Shown: positions 47,369-56,398 of the stretch, piece by piece | Numbering within the stretch: the first letter of the stretch is position 1 | How the letters are laid out: every line of letters begins with the position of its first letter | DNA from: Hyphomicrobiales bacterium | GTDB lineage: Bacteria; Pseudomonadota; Alphaproteobacteria; Rhizobiales; Rhizobiaceae | Reading direction: 5' to 3' | NCBI GenBank assembly: GCA_900472395.1 | Contig: UCHV01000004.1 | Span: 124,001 to 188,000 of the forward strand | DNA: 64,000 bases | Program-made: the position numbers and the translations under genes | Notes under the pieces: model-generated | Told to the model about the DNA's origin: nothing | What the model saw: only the letters and a program-made list of their open reading frames with translations | Databases searched by the model: none

Positions 47369-47977
47369 ATGGGTTCGAAGTCTTCGGGGTTTGGTCGCGC
47401 AAGTGCGATGCTGGCCCTGCCGCTATTGGCGGCGCTCCTGTCCGGTTGCGGCAGCAAGGCCAATAACGACACGTTCGATCTGTCTTTGACACCTATGGCA
47501 AGCGCGGCCGATAGCGCCAAGGGGCGCCAGATCCTCGTGCCTGAGCCGACGGCGTTGAAATCGTTGGATAGCGAACAGGTGGTGGTACGCGTTTCGCCGT
47601 CGGAAATACGATATCTCGCCAATTCGCAATGGGGCGACCGCCTGCCGCGTATCGTCCAGTCGAAGCTGGTGCAGGCGTTCGAGAACAGCGGCAAGCTCGG
47701 CGGCGTCGGCAAGCCGGGACAGGGTCTTGCGATCGATTACCAGATCGTCACCGACATCCGTGCGTTCGAGGTCAACGCATCGAGCCCTAAGGCTGCGACA
47801 GTCGAAATCTCGGTAAAGATCCTCAACGACCGTAACGGTTCGGTGCGTGCTCAGAACGTGTTCCGCGCTACCGTGCCGGTCTCCGGCGAAGACAATGCGA
47901 CCTTCATCTCGGGCATAAACCGCGCCTTTGCCAAGGTCGGCGCGGATATTGTCGACTGGACCCTGAAGTCGATCTGA
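47369..47977 (+). CDS. ABC-transport auxiliary lipoprotein (PqiC-like) of the Mla operon
   Basis: About 202 aa from ATG 47369, which has GGGAG 7 bases upstream; earlier ATGs at 47321 and 47324 overlap the mlaD stop. Signal with lipobox LLSGC and lipidated Cys27. The body (QILVPEPTALKSLDSEQVVVR, RYLANSQWGDRLPRIVQSKLVQAFENSG, FRATVPVSGEDNATFISGINRAF) matches the ABC_trans_aux family that includes PqiC and LetC-like outer-membrane lipoproteins. It probably docks the MCE assembly to the outer membrane. Confidence 0.85.
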   Translation: MGSKSSGFGRASAMLALPLLAALLSGCGSKANNDTFDLSLTPMASAADSAKGRQILVPEPTALKSLDSEQVVVRVSPSEIRYLANSQWGDRLPRIVQSKLVQAFENSGKLGGVGKPGQGLAIDYQIVTDIRAFEVNASSPKAATVEISVKILNDRNGSVRAQNVFRATVPVSGEDNATFISGINRAFAKVGADIVDWTLKSI

Positions 47978-48001
47978 TCTGATTTCTTCGTTGAATGCTG
48001 C

Positions 48002-48031
48002 TCAGCCCTCGGATTGCCGTCCGGGGGCTGA
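48002..48031 (+). terminator. Rho-independent terminator of the Mla operon
   Basis: TCAGCCCTCGGA-TTGCCG-TCCGGGGGCTGA pairs over 12 bases with one T-G and is followed by TGCGTTTT. The next 120 bases, to 48151, contain no supported gene. Confidence 0.8.
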
Positions 48032-48151
48032 TGCGTTTTGGCGCGCTCGTCTATCGTATCGCGGCCGGCCTCACTGATTTCTGACCCCATGGCTCCATGT
48101 TCCACTGCCGTAGTGTCTGCCAACGGCCGAATTGCTTGAGTTGCAGGTAGA

Positions 48152-48349
48152 TCAGGATTGCTGCGGTTGGCGGCTCTTCGGCGCGATCTTCTCGTTGTCG
48201 CGCGCGCAGATCAGTGCGTGAAAGGCGTCCTGTGTGGAATGAAGCAATCGAATTGCTTCTCCATCACTAAGCAATGGCTCCCCACACCGTCGCATATCGC
48301 GCAGGCGATTGAGTTTCAGATCGATATCATCCGAATGCAGATGCGCCAC
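48152..48349 (-). CDS. Small hypothetical protein, 65 aa, start controlled by hairpin
   Basis: GTG start at 48349 preceded by a perfect AGGAGG with 5-base spacing. The protein begins VAHLHSDDIDLKLNRLRDMR and continues with RCGEPLLSDGEAIRLLHSTQ and DAFHALICARDNEKIAPKSR; it is soluble and helical, with two Cys. No family recognised. An in-frame ATG at 48376 would give 74 aa but has no ribosome-binding site and lies at the outer edge of a 16-bp hairpin. The gene lies 82 bases after the giant growth-pole gene on the same strand and may share its transcript. Confidence 0.6.
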   Translation of the reverse strand: MAHLHSDDIDLKLNRLRDMRRCGEPLLSDGEAIRLLHSTQDAFHALICARDNEKIAPKSRQPQQS

Positions 48350-48376
48350 AGAAACCTCCTGGTTCCTGTGGCGCAT
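48341..48376 (-). promoter_or_regulatory. 16-bp RNA hairpin enclosing ribosome-binding site and start codon
   Basis: On the reverse strand ATGCGCCACAGGAACC-AGGA-GGTTTCTGTGGCGCAT pairs over 16 bases with a single G-U. The loop and first stem pairs are the AGGAGG ribosome-binding site, and the GTG start codon (48349-48347) lies inside the 3' arm. A transcript reading through would have its start codon hidden. Read as DNA it is also a near-perfect palindrome and could be an operator. Confidence 0.75.
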
Positions 48377-48431
48377 GATATCTAAAAATGAGCAGTCATC
48401 AACTTTCTGTCCGAAACCGTACGGTTTTCGA

Positions 48432-51400
48432 TCAGTTGAAGCGGCCTGCAGCGTGGGCCAGCATGGTGTAAACCTTGCCGGTATCCGAGGTGAGATAGCT
48501 CTGCGTGACCGTCTTGTCGCGGTCGGTACGAGCGACATCGGCAAGCAGCTTTTCGAAATCGGCGATGTAGCGGTCGACGGCGGTGCGGAATTCCGGCTCA
48601 CGGTCATACTTCATCTTGATGTCGTCAAAAGTCTGCTGGCCCTTGAGCGTGTAGAGGCGACGGGTGAAGACGTCGCGCTCTCCGCGCTGGTAACGGCGCC
48701 AGAGTTCGACCGATGCTTCATGGTCGATGGCGCGGGCGATATCGACCGAAAGCGAGTTCAGCGATTCGACCATGTGACGCGGATTACGATTGTCACCGTG
48801 GCGGGTCGAAGCTTCCTGCGGCGCACGAGGGCGCGGTGCTGGGGCTTCGGTCGCCTGCGGTTCCTCACGCGAGGCGCCACGCAGCAGATCGCTTATCCAG
48901 CCGCCATTGTCGTCACGGCGCTGCGGTTCTGCAGCGCGCGGCGACTGTGCGGCCGGACGATCAAGCGGCAGGGAACCGCGCAGGCCGCCACCGAGGCTAT
49001 TTGCCAAGCCGCCAGACAGCATGTCGCGCTGTGGCTGCGGGGCTGCCGGGGCCGGAGACTGCTGGGCTACCCGCTGCTGCAGGCTGGACTGCTGCTGCTG
49101 GTTGGACTGCTGCAGGGCCGGAGCCGGCTGCTGCGGGGCAATCGGCGCCTGTGCGTAAGACGGTTGCGGAGCAACCGGCGCTGGGGAAGGTGCGACCACA
49201 GGGGCAGGTGCGGGTGCCGGTGCCGGTGCCGGGGCGGGGCGCACAGGTTCTGCGACTTCCAGATGCTGGGCCGACCGGCCAACCAGGGTCGAGATGTCCT
49301 GCAGCGCCTTGATCTGCTCGGAAACGGCGCGACGCATGGCGGCGGCGCTTTCCTTTGCTTCTTCCGGCAGGTCAAATGCACCGCGCTTCAGTTCCGAGCG
49401 AGTGGCGTCGAGTTCCTTGCGGATATCGACTGCCGAGCGGCGGATTTCATCGGTGGCGCCGGCAAAGCGGCCAATGGCGTCGTCGACAGACTGGCGCATG
49501 GTTTCGCGCAGCTGTTCGGCGGCGATATCGGACTTGCCGGTGGCGTCGGCCAGCAGGCGCTCTACATCCGAGAGCGAACCGGCAATGCCGCCACGCATGC
49601 GGTCGGACAGTTCACGCGAGCGGCGTTCTGCGTCGCCCAGCGTGCCTTCGATGGCGCGGCTTGCTTCCTGACCCGCGTTGAAGAGCGCGTTACGCATGTT
49701 TTCGGCCGTTGCTTCGACCTGCTGCTGGGTTTCGCCAAGCGAGCGGCCGATATCGGCGAAGGACGACTGCAGGCCGTCGCGAAGGCGGGCGGAAACCTGC
49801 GAGGAACGATCCTCTGCCCGGTCGAATGCGCCTTCGACGAGGTTCGTCAGGTTGCGCATGGTGAGTTCGATTTCTTCCGAACGCTTGACCAGGCCGACCG
49901 AGAGATCGCGCAGGGCAGCCTGGCGCTCGTCGAGCGTGCCGACGAGGTTGGACTGCGCTGCACCCAGAAGCTCCGATGCCTGGCCGAGAACACGCGAGTG
50001 ATCGTCGAAGCGGCCGACGATGTTGCCGACCTGCGACAGCGTCGCCGAGGAGACGTTGGACAGGCGGTCGACATTGTTTTCCAGCAGGCGGCTCGCGCTC
50101 GACACGACATCAGCGGACTGTGCAGCCGACTGAGAGAAGCGATCTGCGGTCGTGTTGAGACGTTCGTCTGCGGCGCCAAGCTGTTCGGCGGCGCGTTCGA
50201 TCGTGCCACCCAGTTCGGATGCAGTGCGCTGAACCAGCGATGCGATGCCGCTGTTGCTGTCTTCCAAACGGGAGATCAGGCTCTGGACGCTGGCGGCGAG
50301 ACCCTGCTCGACACCCAGCATCTTGCCGGAAACCTCTTCGCTGCGCTGGCTGATGGCCGACAACGTTTCGTTGGTGCGGGCAGCAAGTGCGTCGACGAGA
50401 GCGTTGTTTTCTTCGCGCAGGCGCTGGCTGGTCTGTTCGGCGGCAGCCGAAAGACGACCGGCAGTCTGCTCGGCGGTCGAGGCCAGCTGTTCAGCAGCGT
50501 TACGGCCGGCTTCAGCATAGTGTTCCAGTGCCGGGCGAGCCTTCTCGTCGATGAGACGGGAGAATTCGGCCGAGCGGCTGGACAACATGGAGTTGAGGTC
50601 GCGCGAACGGTTATCGAGCGATGTGCGAATGGCTTCACCGCGGGCTTCCAGCGCCTTGTCGACCTGGTCGATGGCAGCATTGATTTCGCCTGCGGTCTGC
50701 GAAAGGGCGTCGCGAACGCTGTCGCCACGTGCGCCGAGCGTCTTTTCCGCATCGCCGAGGGCATCGGTGATGGCCGATACCTGGCCCTTTACCAAGGCAT
50801 CGGCTTCGGCAACCTTGTTGACGATCGAATTACCGGCTTCGGAGAAGGCCTGCGCAACGGCTGCGGCCTGGCCAGAGAGGCGGTTCTGCGTATCGGAAAT
50901 ACGGCCAACGATTTCGTTGGAGCGATCCTCGATCGACTGCGTGAATTCGGCGTTGCGGGCGCTGAGTTCTTCGGAGAACTGCGTTCCGGCGCGCGACAGC
51001 TGTTCGACAGCGCGCATGGCTTCGCTGTCCATGCCTTCGGCGGCCGTGGTGACGGCGTCGCGCATGGCGGAAGCGAGCGTGGCTGCCTTGCCTTCAATGG
51101 TGCGGCTGACGGCGTCGAGGCCGACATTGAGCGCGCGGTCCATGGTGCCGAGACGCTCTTCGAGGCGGCCTGTACCTGCTTCGAACGTACCGTCGATGCG
51201 GCTTGCAGCCTGTTCGCCTGCGGCTTCGAGGCGGGTGCTGCCGCCTTCGAGGCTGTTTTCGATACGGGTTGCGGCTTCGCCGGCAACACGTTCGAGATCG
51301 GCCGTGCGCTCGGCGAGGCTTTCGCCGAGATTGCGGCCGACGCCGTCAACGAGTTCGGACACGGAACCAAGCTGGTCACGCATGCGGCCTTCAAGACCGG

Positions 51401-54400
51401 TGAGCGTGCCATCGACGCGCTCGCTGGTTTCGTTGAGGGCAGTCGAAACGCTGCCGACGGTCTTTTCGATGCGGCTGGAGAACTGGTCTGCCGAACGGTT
51501 GATTTCAGCAGCGGCCGTGCTCAGCTTGGCGGCGATCTCGCCGGCGCTGGAGGTGAGGCGGCCTTCCAGATCCGTGCCGACGCCATCCACGAGGCCACGC
51601 AGGCCTTCCTGCTGAAGTTCCAGCGTCATTTCAAGCATGCTGGCGCTGGTGGCGATCGAGGTGCCGATGGAGGTCGCCTGATCGGACAGCATTTCGCTGA
51701 ACTGGCCTTCGGCCTCGGTCAACGTCGCCGAAATCATGTCGCGGCGGTCGTCCAGGGTCGAACGCATGCGCTCGTAAGAACCGTCCAGCGCTTCCTGGAG
51801 ACGGTCGTTGCCAGCTTCCATGGTTTCGGACACGCGCTCGTGGCCGGTGCTCATCATGGTTTCCATGCGCAGCAGGCCGTCGGTGATCGTGTCTTCGAAA
51901 CGTTCCGCGTTCTGGCCGAGCGCCATTTCGATGCGGCCGGCGCCACCACCAACCGTGCGGTCGATGTGCTCGGCACCCTGCTCGAGAGCGCGCGTGATTT
52001 CGGCGCCGCGGTTTTCCAGCGTGGATTCGAGGCGCTGCTGGCCGTCGGTATAGACGCCCTGCAGGTTTTCGGTACGAGCCGCAAATGCCGATGCGACACG
52101 TTCGTCGGCAGCATTGATCGTGTCGAGAAGGGTGTGGGTCTTCTCTTCGATCGCGCCGGTGAGGCGGTCTTCGCCGAGTGCCAACGAGGTGGCCATTTCC
52201 ATCGACTTGTCGTCGAGGATTTCGCCAATGCGTTCGCTGCTCTTGGACACCATGTCGCCCATGTCGTTCATGCGGCGGCCGAGATCCTGCTCGATGCGCT
52301 GGTGGCCGGTCGTCAGGACGTTTTCCATGGCCGAGACGCGGTCGTCGAGCACGCCTGCAAGGCGCTCCGGCGTGCCGACCAAGACATTTTCGAGGCGGGC
52401 GGTGCGCTCGTCCAGCACGTCTGCAAGGCGTTCGTGGCTGCCGCTGACCGCGTTGACGATAGCAGCGGAATGGCCGGAGAGCGTGTCGTCGAAGCGGGTC
52501 TGGCTATCGGTGAGCGCGTTGAAGAGCGCGCCGCTGCGTTCGGCCATGACCGCATCGATACGTTCGTGCGCGCCGCCGAAGCTGTCGGTGATTTCGGCAG
52601 CACGGGCATTGAGCGTTTCGGTGAATTCCTGCGCACGGCCTTCGAGGGCGCCGGAGAGTTCACGGCTTTTGGCGTCGAAATCCGTCGAGAAGGCGCTGGC
52701 GGATGCTGCCAGGCTTTCGTTCAGTGCACGGCCGGAGGTTTCGAGATTTTCCGTCAGGCTGCGGCCCGAGGTTTCCAGCGTTTCCGCAAGCGTGCGGCTG
52801 CGCTGGTCGATCGCCTGGTGGAATTCGCTGGTGCTGGCATCGAGACCTTCGGTCAGCGCTGCGGCGGACGTGGCAAGGCCTATCGTCAGCGCGAGGCTCT
52901 TGTCGTCGATTGCCTGCTGGAATTCCGCCGTGCTGGCATCGAGACCTTCGGTCAGCGCCGCGGCGGATGTGGCAAGCCCAATGGTAAGAGCAAGGCTCTT
53001 GTCATCGATTGCCTGCTGGAATTCGGCGGTACGGGCGTCGAGACCATCGGTAAGTGCAGCGGCGGACGTGGCAAGGCCAACGGTGAGAGCGAGGCTCTTG
53101 TCATCGATTGCCTGCTGGAATTCCGCCGTACGCGCCTCGAGATCTTCGGTGAGGGCGGCAGCCGAGGTGGCAAGTCCAACGCTGAGCGCCAGGCTCTTGT
53201 CGTCGATTGCTTCCTGAAGCTGGGTGCTGCGCGTGTCGAAGGCTTCTGTGAAGGCACGGCTGCGGGAGTCGAGGACGTCGCTGATCTGGTTGGTGCCGGA
53301 TTCGAGCGTGCTTTCCAGCATTTCCTGGCTGGTGCCGAGTGTTGTGGCGAGCGCGAGCGACTGATCGGTGAAGGCCGAGCCGATGCGTTCGATGCTGGAA
53401 GACAGAATGCCTTCCATGGCCTCCGAATTGCTTTCGACGCTCTGCTTGATCTGCAGCAGGCTTTCATTGAGCTTGGTGTCGAGCGAACCCGAGCGCTGAT
53501 CGAACGCCGTGGTGAATTCGTCGAGGCCAGTATCGAACGTGGTGCTGAGCTGGCCAATCGTCGTCTGCAGACGTTCTTCGAAAAGGCCTGTGCGCAGATC
53601 GAGATCCATGACCGCGTCGTCGGCAGCGTTCTGCAGGCTCTGGCGGAAGGTCGAACCACGTTCATCAAGAGCTGTGTTGAGCGAGTTGAGAACACCGTCG
53701 AGCGTGCCGGTGATGGCGCGTTCGCCGGAGGTCAAGCCCTCGGTGATTTCGCGGGTGCGGGCAACCAGGGTCTCGTTCAGCTGGCGCGTACGATCGGAGA
53801 GGGCCGCGTTCAGCTTTTCGGTGTTGGCGTCGAGCGTGGAGGCACGGGTCTCGAACTGGCCGAGCAGGTCTTCGCCGCGTTCGGCCAGGGTCTTGGACAG
53901 ATCTTCGAGGCGAACGTCGAACTCTCCGGCCAACTGCTTGCCGGAGGCCTGCAGCGTCTGGATCATGGTGTCGGTCTTGGCTGTCAGCAAGGAGCCGAGG
54001 GCTTCGCCGGCGGCGCTGGAGCGATCCATGAGGGTTGCCGCGCGGGTCTCGATCATCGAGGCAAAGGCTTCGCCAGAGGTGGCGAGGCGAACCGAGATTT
54101 CTTCGGTTGCGAGCGACAGGTCTTCCTTGAGCTGATCGTGCGCGCCGACAATGGAGGCGCGGATACGGTCTGCATGGTTGACGATTGCGTCGCGCTCGGA
54201 GCCGAGTTCGTGAACGAGGCCGCGGACGCGCAGTTCGTTGTCGGCGTAGCTGCGCTCGAGCGCGTTGACTTCCGAATGAACGAGAGTTTCCAGTTCGGTC
54301 GCGCGAGCGATGGTGCGCTCGATGCCTTCGTTCATCGCCATGACTTCGCGGCGAACGGCCTGACCGACCGACATGATGCGATCGGTGGCGATGGTTTCCG

Positions 54401-55019
54401 GCTCGGACAGGCGCAGCGCGACTTCTGCCATGGAACGGGCAGCGGCGCGCAGCTCGTGAGCGCGCGCCATCATGATCGAGAATGCGTAGAACAGCAGGAT
54501 CGGAACGAAGATGCCGACGCCGATGGCGACGACGCCCGGGGTTTCGAGGATCTGGGCAACCGAGGTGAAATTCCAGATCTGCGAACCGTAGATCAACTGG
54601 CCGAGGCCGAGGCCGGCGACCGTCCAGAGCGTGGACAGAATGGTCGAGTTGCGCAGTGCGGAGCGCATCGCGCCGCCATCGAGCGTGCGCAGAAGCGCAG
54701 AAGTCGGTCGGCGGCTGCCGTCATTGGCCGGCGAAAAGGTGGGGGACTTGGGACCGGTCGGTTCGGCAGCTGCGGGACGCGCCTGCTCAGCCGCGGCCTT
54801 GCGGACTTCGGCCTGACGTGCGGCTGCCTGCTTTTCGCGTGGCGACGTGTCGGTCGACGGGCGCGCAGCTTGAGGCTTTTCGGACACGGTCTTCTCCCGC
54901 ACTTGGGACGTGGAGCCAGAACGAGGCTTCGGATCGTCTTCGAAATCGTTCTTCAACGCATCTTCCAGCGCCTGGAACGCGGTCTCGTCGATCGCATCGC
55001 TATTGTTGTTCTTCACCAT
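48432..55019 (-). CDS. Giant coiled-coil membrane protein, probable growth-pole protein (GPR/RgsE homologue)
   Basis: About 2195 aa from ATG 55019 (GAGG 9 bases upstream); ATG 55049 is an alternative. Layout: charged disordered N-terminus (1-120); two membrane helices (~126-145 and ~162-184); a very long Ala/Ser/Glu/Thr-rich helical region (~185-1960) of apolipoprotein-like repeats, including four near-identical 33-residue units (~606-737); a Pro/Ala/Gln-rich spacer (~1980-2075); and a compact C-terminal domain starting near SLNSLSVDIARAIDHEASVE. Size and layout match the growth pole ring protein GPR of Agrobacterium (about 2100 aa) and RgsE of Sinorhizobium, essential for polar growth. Assignment is by architecture. 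Its antisense strand is open for 6.8 kb, a codon-bias artefact. Confidence 0.75.
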   Translation of the reverse strand: MVKNNNSDAIDETAFQALEDALKNDFEDDPKPRSGSTSQVREKTVSEKPQAARPSTDTSPREKQAAARQAEVRKAAAEQARPAAAEPTGPKSPTFSPANDGSRRPTSALLRTLDGGAMRSALRNSTILSTLWTVAGLGLGQLIYGSQIWNFTSVAQILETPGVVAIGVGIFVPILLFYAFSIMMARAHELRAAARSMAEVALRLSEPETIATDRIMSVGQAVRREVMAMNEGIERTIARATELETLVHSEVNALERSYADNELRVRGLVHELGSERDAIVNHADRIRASIVGAHDQLKEDLSLATEEISVRLATSGEAFASMIETRAATLMDRSSAAGEALGSLLTAKTDTMIQTLQASGKQLAGEFDVRLEDLSKTLAERGEDLLGQFETRASTLDANTEKLNAALSDRTRQLNETLVARTREITEGLTSGERAITGTLDGVLNSLNTALDERGSTFRQSLQNAADDAVMDLDLRTGLFEERLQTTIGQLSTTFDTGLDEFTTAFDQRSGSLDTKLNESLLQIKQSVESNSEAMEGILSSSIERIGSAFTDQSLALATTLGTSQEMLESTLESGTNQISDVLDSRSRAFTEAFDTRSTQLQEAIDDKSLALSVGLATSAAALTEDLEARTAEFQQAIDDKSLALTVGLATSAAALTDGLDARTAEFQQAIDDKSLALTIGLATSAAALTEGLDASTAEFQQAIDDKSLALTIGLATSAAALTEGLDASTSEFHQAIDQRSRTLAETLETSGRSLTENLETSGRALNESLAASASAFSTDFDAKSRELSGALEGRAQEFTETLNARAAEITDSFGGAHERIDAVMAERSGALFNALTDSQTRFDDTLSGHSAAIVNAVSGSHERLADVLDERTARLENVLVGTPERLAGVLDDRVSAMENVLTTGHQRIEQDLGRRMNDMGDMVSKSSERIGEILDDKSMEMATSLALGEDRLTGAIEEKTHTLLDTINAADERVASAFAARTENLQGVYTDGQQRLESTLENRGAEITRALEQGAEHIDRTVGGGAGRIEMALGQNAERFEDTITDGLLRMETMMSTGHERVSETMEAGNDRLQEALDGSYERMRSTLDDRRDMISATLTEAEGQFSEMLSDQATSIGTSIATSASMLEMTLELQQEGLRGLVDGVGTDLEGRLTSSAGEIAAKLSTAAAEINRSADQFSSRIEKTVGSVSTALNETSERVDGTLTGLEGRMRDQLGSVSELVDGVGRNLGESLAERTADLERVAGEAATRIENSLEGGSTRLEAAGEQAASRIDGTFEAGTGRLEERLGTMDRALNVGLDAVSRTIEGKAATLASAMRDAVTTAAEGMDSEAMRAVEQLSRAGTQFSEELSARNAEFTQSIEDRSNEIVGRISDTQNRLSGQAAAVAQAFSEAGNSIVNKVAEADALVKGQVSAITDALGDAEKTLGARGDSVRDALSQTAGEINAAIDQVDKALEARGEAIRTSLDNRSRDLNSMLSSRSAEFSRLIDEKARPALEHYAEAGRNAAEQLASTAEQTAGRLSAAAEQTSQRLREENNALVDALAARTNETLSAISQRSEEVSGKMLGVEQGLAASVQSLISRLEDSNSGIASLVQRTASELGGTIERAAEQLGAADERLNTTADRFSQSAAQSADVVSSASRLLENNVDRLSNVSSATLSQVGNIVGRFDDHSRVLGQASELLGAAQSNLVGTLDERQAALRDLSVGLVKRSEEIELTMRNLTNLVEGAFDRAEDRSSQVSARLRDGLQSSFADIGRSLGETQQQVEATAENMRNALFNAGQEASRAIEGTLGDAERRSRELSDRMRGGIAGSLSDVERLLADATGKSDIAAEQLRETMRQSVDDAIGRFAGATDEIRRSAVDIRKELDATRSELKRGAFDLPEEAKESAAAMRRAVSEQIKALQDISTLVGRSAQHLEVAEPVRPAPAPAPAPAPAPVVAPSPAPVAPQPSYAQAPIAPQQPAPALQQSNQQQQSSLQQRVAQQSPAPAAPQPQRDMLSGGLANSLGGGLRGSLPLDRPAAQSPRAAEPQRRDDNGGWISDLLRGASREEPQATEAPAPRPRAPQEASTRHGDNRNPRHMVESLNSLSVDIARAIDHEASVELWRRYQRGERDVFTRRLYTLKGQQTFDDIKMKYDREPEFRTAVDRYIADFEKLLADVARTDRDKTVTQSYLTSDTGKVYTMLAHAAGRFN
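52808..53203 (-). repeat. Four tandem 99-bp repeats inside the growth-pole gene
   Basis: Four in-frame 99-bp units with the register base at 52808, 52907, 53006 and 53105. Each encodes 33 residues like EFQQAIDDKSLALTVGLATS followed by AAALTDGLDARTA. The third and fourth protein copies are almost identical, so the array is recent and a candidate for length variation. A degenerate fifth unit (EFHQAIDQRSRTLAETLETS) adjoins it. Confidence 0.85.
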
Positions 55020-55499
55020 GCGGTTACGCCTCGTTACTACACCGGTCATACCATCCGACCCGGTGCCGCATGCAGATGGGTACGGGTGGCCATGCCTGTC
55101 GGTTGAAGCCGCCGCCGAAAATCGGCGATCGGATCGTCCTATATTATTTCAGTCCGGAACGCTTTCATTTCAAAGGGATGATAACGAATGCTTACCAGCC
55201 CGCCTTCCGTTGCGTGAAAAATCGGCCGAAACCGGGGCACACGCCCATGCCAAGTGTATTTTAGTGGCACATTCCCCGTCCCGATACAATTCAGGGGGCC
55301 TGGGTGTGCTGGAAACCTGAGCATTGTTAACAGAATTTATACCATATCAAGAGGCAAAAGCCCTTCAAAATACGAGGGTTAGCCTAAATTAACCATGAGT
55401 ACAGAAATACGGCCGCGATTGCGCCGGATTTTAGGTGGATAGCCATTTCCTCCCGCCATGAATGGCCACGTACCATATCGTAAAACAGGAAAGACGCTC
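55020..55499. other. 480-base divergent control region between the growth-pole gene and the Hpt gene
   Basis: No supported gene. It holds the promoters of both neighbours. An AT-rich part (55321-55400) includes TTAACA and, nearer the Hpt gene, GGTTAGCCTAAATTAACCAT. The last contains TTAACC on both sides of an imperfect dyad, resembling CtrA half-sites of rhizobia. Confidence 0.35.
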
Positions 55500-55880
55500 A
55501 TGCCCGCTGCCGGATTGGCTTTCGAACTGCTCGACAATGCGACACATGGTCTGGCGATAGAGAACGGGCCGTCTGCGACACGACCCATCGATCTCGTTCA
55601 TCTGGCGCGGCAGACGATGGGCGACAAGGATCTGGAAATCGAGATTCTTGCTCTGTTTGCCAGGCAGGCACGCGCGGCACTCGCGGAAATGACGTCTTCC
55701 GAAATTCCGCCCGGCACGGTGGCTCATCGCATCAAGGGTGCGGCAAATGCCGTTGGCGCGTTCAAGGTTGCGGCTATCGCCGGCGAGATCGAGGCCGGCA
55801 AGATCGATGCGCCGTCGCTGGCTCTTTTCGGCGCGGCTGTCATCGAGGCCGAAAACTTCATCAACAAGCTCGGCCGTTAA
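55500..55880 (+). CDS. Hpt (histidine phosphotransfer) domain protein
   Basis: 126 aa from ATG 55500 with AGGAAAG about 7 bases upstream; ATG 55458 is an alternative. Four-helix Hpt module: DLVHLARQTMGDKDLEIEILALF, then the phosphorylation motif VAHRIKGAANAVGAFKVA with His76. No catalytic kinase domain. Stand-alone Hpt proteins relay phosphate between receiver domains, as ChpT does for CtrA, though ChpT itself has a different fold. The partner is unknown. It is divergent from the growth-pole gene, which suggests but does not prove a link to cell-cycle control. Confidence 0.85.
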   Translation: MPAAGLAFELLDNATHGLAIENGPSATRPIDLVHLARQTMGDKDLEIEILALFARQARAALAEMTSSEIPPGTVAHRIKGAANAVGAFKVAAIAGEIEAGKIDAPSLALFGAAVIEAENFINKLGR

Positions 55881-56016
55881 GCAAGGTAAATGCCCGGAAG
55901 TGGCCGGATACGCGGCACTTCCGGCCTTTCATGCCTGCGGCTGTTGTTGACTGGCAAAGCGTTTTGTCAGAAGAGATGCGCTTTGCATCACCCCCTCAAC
56001 TTCGGATACGCAGATC

Positions 56017-56337
56017 ATGACCAAGCTCACTATCGTTGCCTTCGACGGAACCCGTTTCGAACTCGACGCCGCTGAAGGCTCGACCGTCATGGAAAATGCC
56101 GTGCGCAATTCCGTGCCGGGCATCGATGCCGAATGTGGCGGTGCCTGCGCCTGTGCCACCTGTCATGTCTATGTCGATGATGCCTGGACGGAAACCGTCG
56201 GCGGTCCGGCGCCGATGGAAGAAGACATGTTGGACTTTGCTTTCGACCTGCGCCCGACGTCGCGTCTCTCCTGTCAGATCAAGATGACGGCGGCCCTCGA
56301 TGGGCTTGTCGTCAGTGTGCCTGAACGACAGGGCTGA
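56017..56337 (+). CDS. 2Fe-2S ferredoxin, adrenodoxin type
   Basis: 106 aa. Cluster ligands Cys40, Cys46, Cys49 (C-x5-C-x2-C) and Cys86, with one more Cys44 in the loop ([15 protein letters not shown]). [11 protein letters not shown] and [17 protein letters not shown] are typical of vertebrate-type ferredoxins such as bacterial FdxB and terpredoxin, which donate electrons to P450s or serve in Fe-S assembly. No P450 or isc genes are adjacent, so the partner is unclear. The start has no strong ribosome-binding site, but the N-terminus [11 protein letters not shown] is standard. Confidence 0.92.
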   Translation: MTKLTIVAFDGTRFELDAAEGSTVMENAVRNSVPGIDAECGGACACATCHVYVDDAWTETVGGPAPMEEDMLDFAFDLRPTSRLSCQIKMTAALDGLVVSVPERQG

Positions 56338-56361
56338 TGGCGTAAGCTGGCTCCCTCAATC

Positions 56362-56398
56362 AAAAAAAAGCCTCGCTGCGCCGAAGCGGAGCGAGGCT
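56362..56398 (-). terminator. Rho-independent terminator on the reverse strand
   Basis: On the reverse strand AGCCTCGCT-N12-AGCGAGGCT followed by eight T. No protein gene ends here on that strand, so it marks the 3' end of an RNA transcribed leftward (candidate sRNA). Confidence 0.8.

Noticed and set aside
52808-53203. CRISPR-like array
   Set aside because: The regular 99-bp repeats are direct, contiguous, in frame and without spacers; they encode protein repeats.
48309-55106. 2265-aa forward open frame opposite the growth-pole gene
   Set aside because: It is the antisense shadow of a real coding region: the reverse strand has membrane helices, regular helical repeats and a ribosome-binding site, while the forward frame gives an Arg/Gly/Cys-rich sequence with no domains. 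Its openness comes from the codon bias of a repetitive GC-rich gene.
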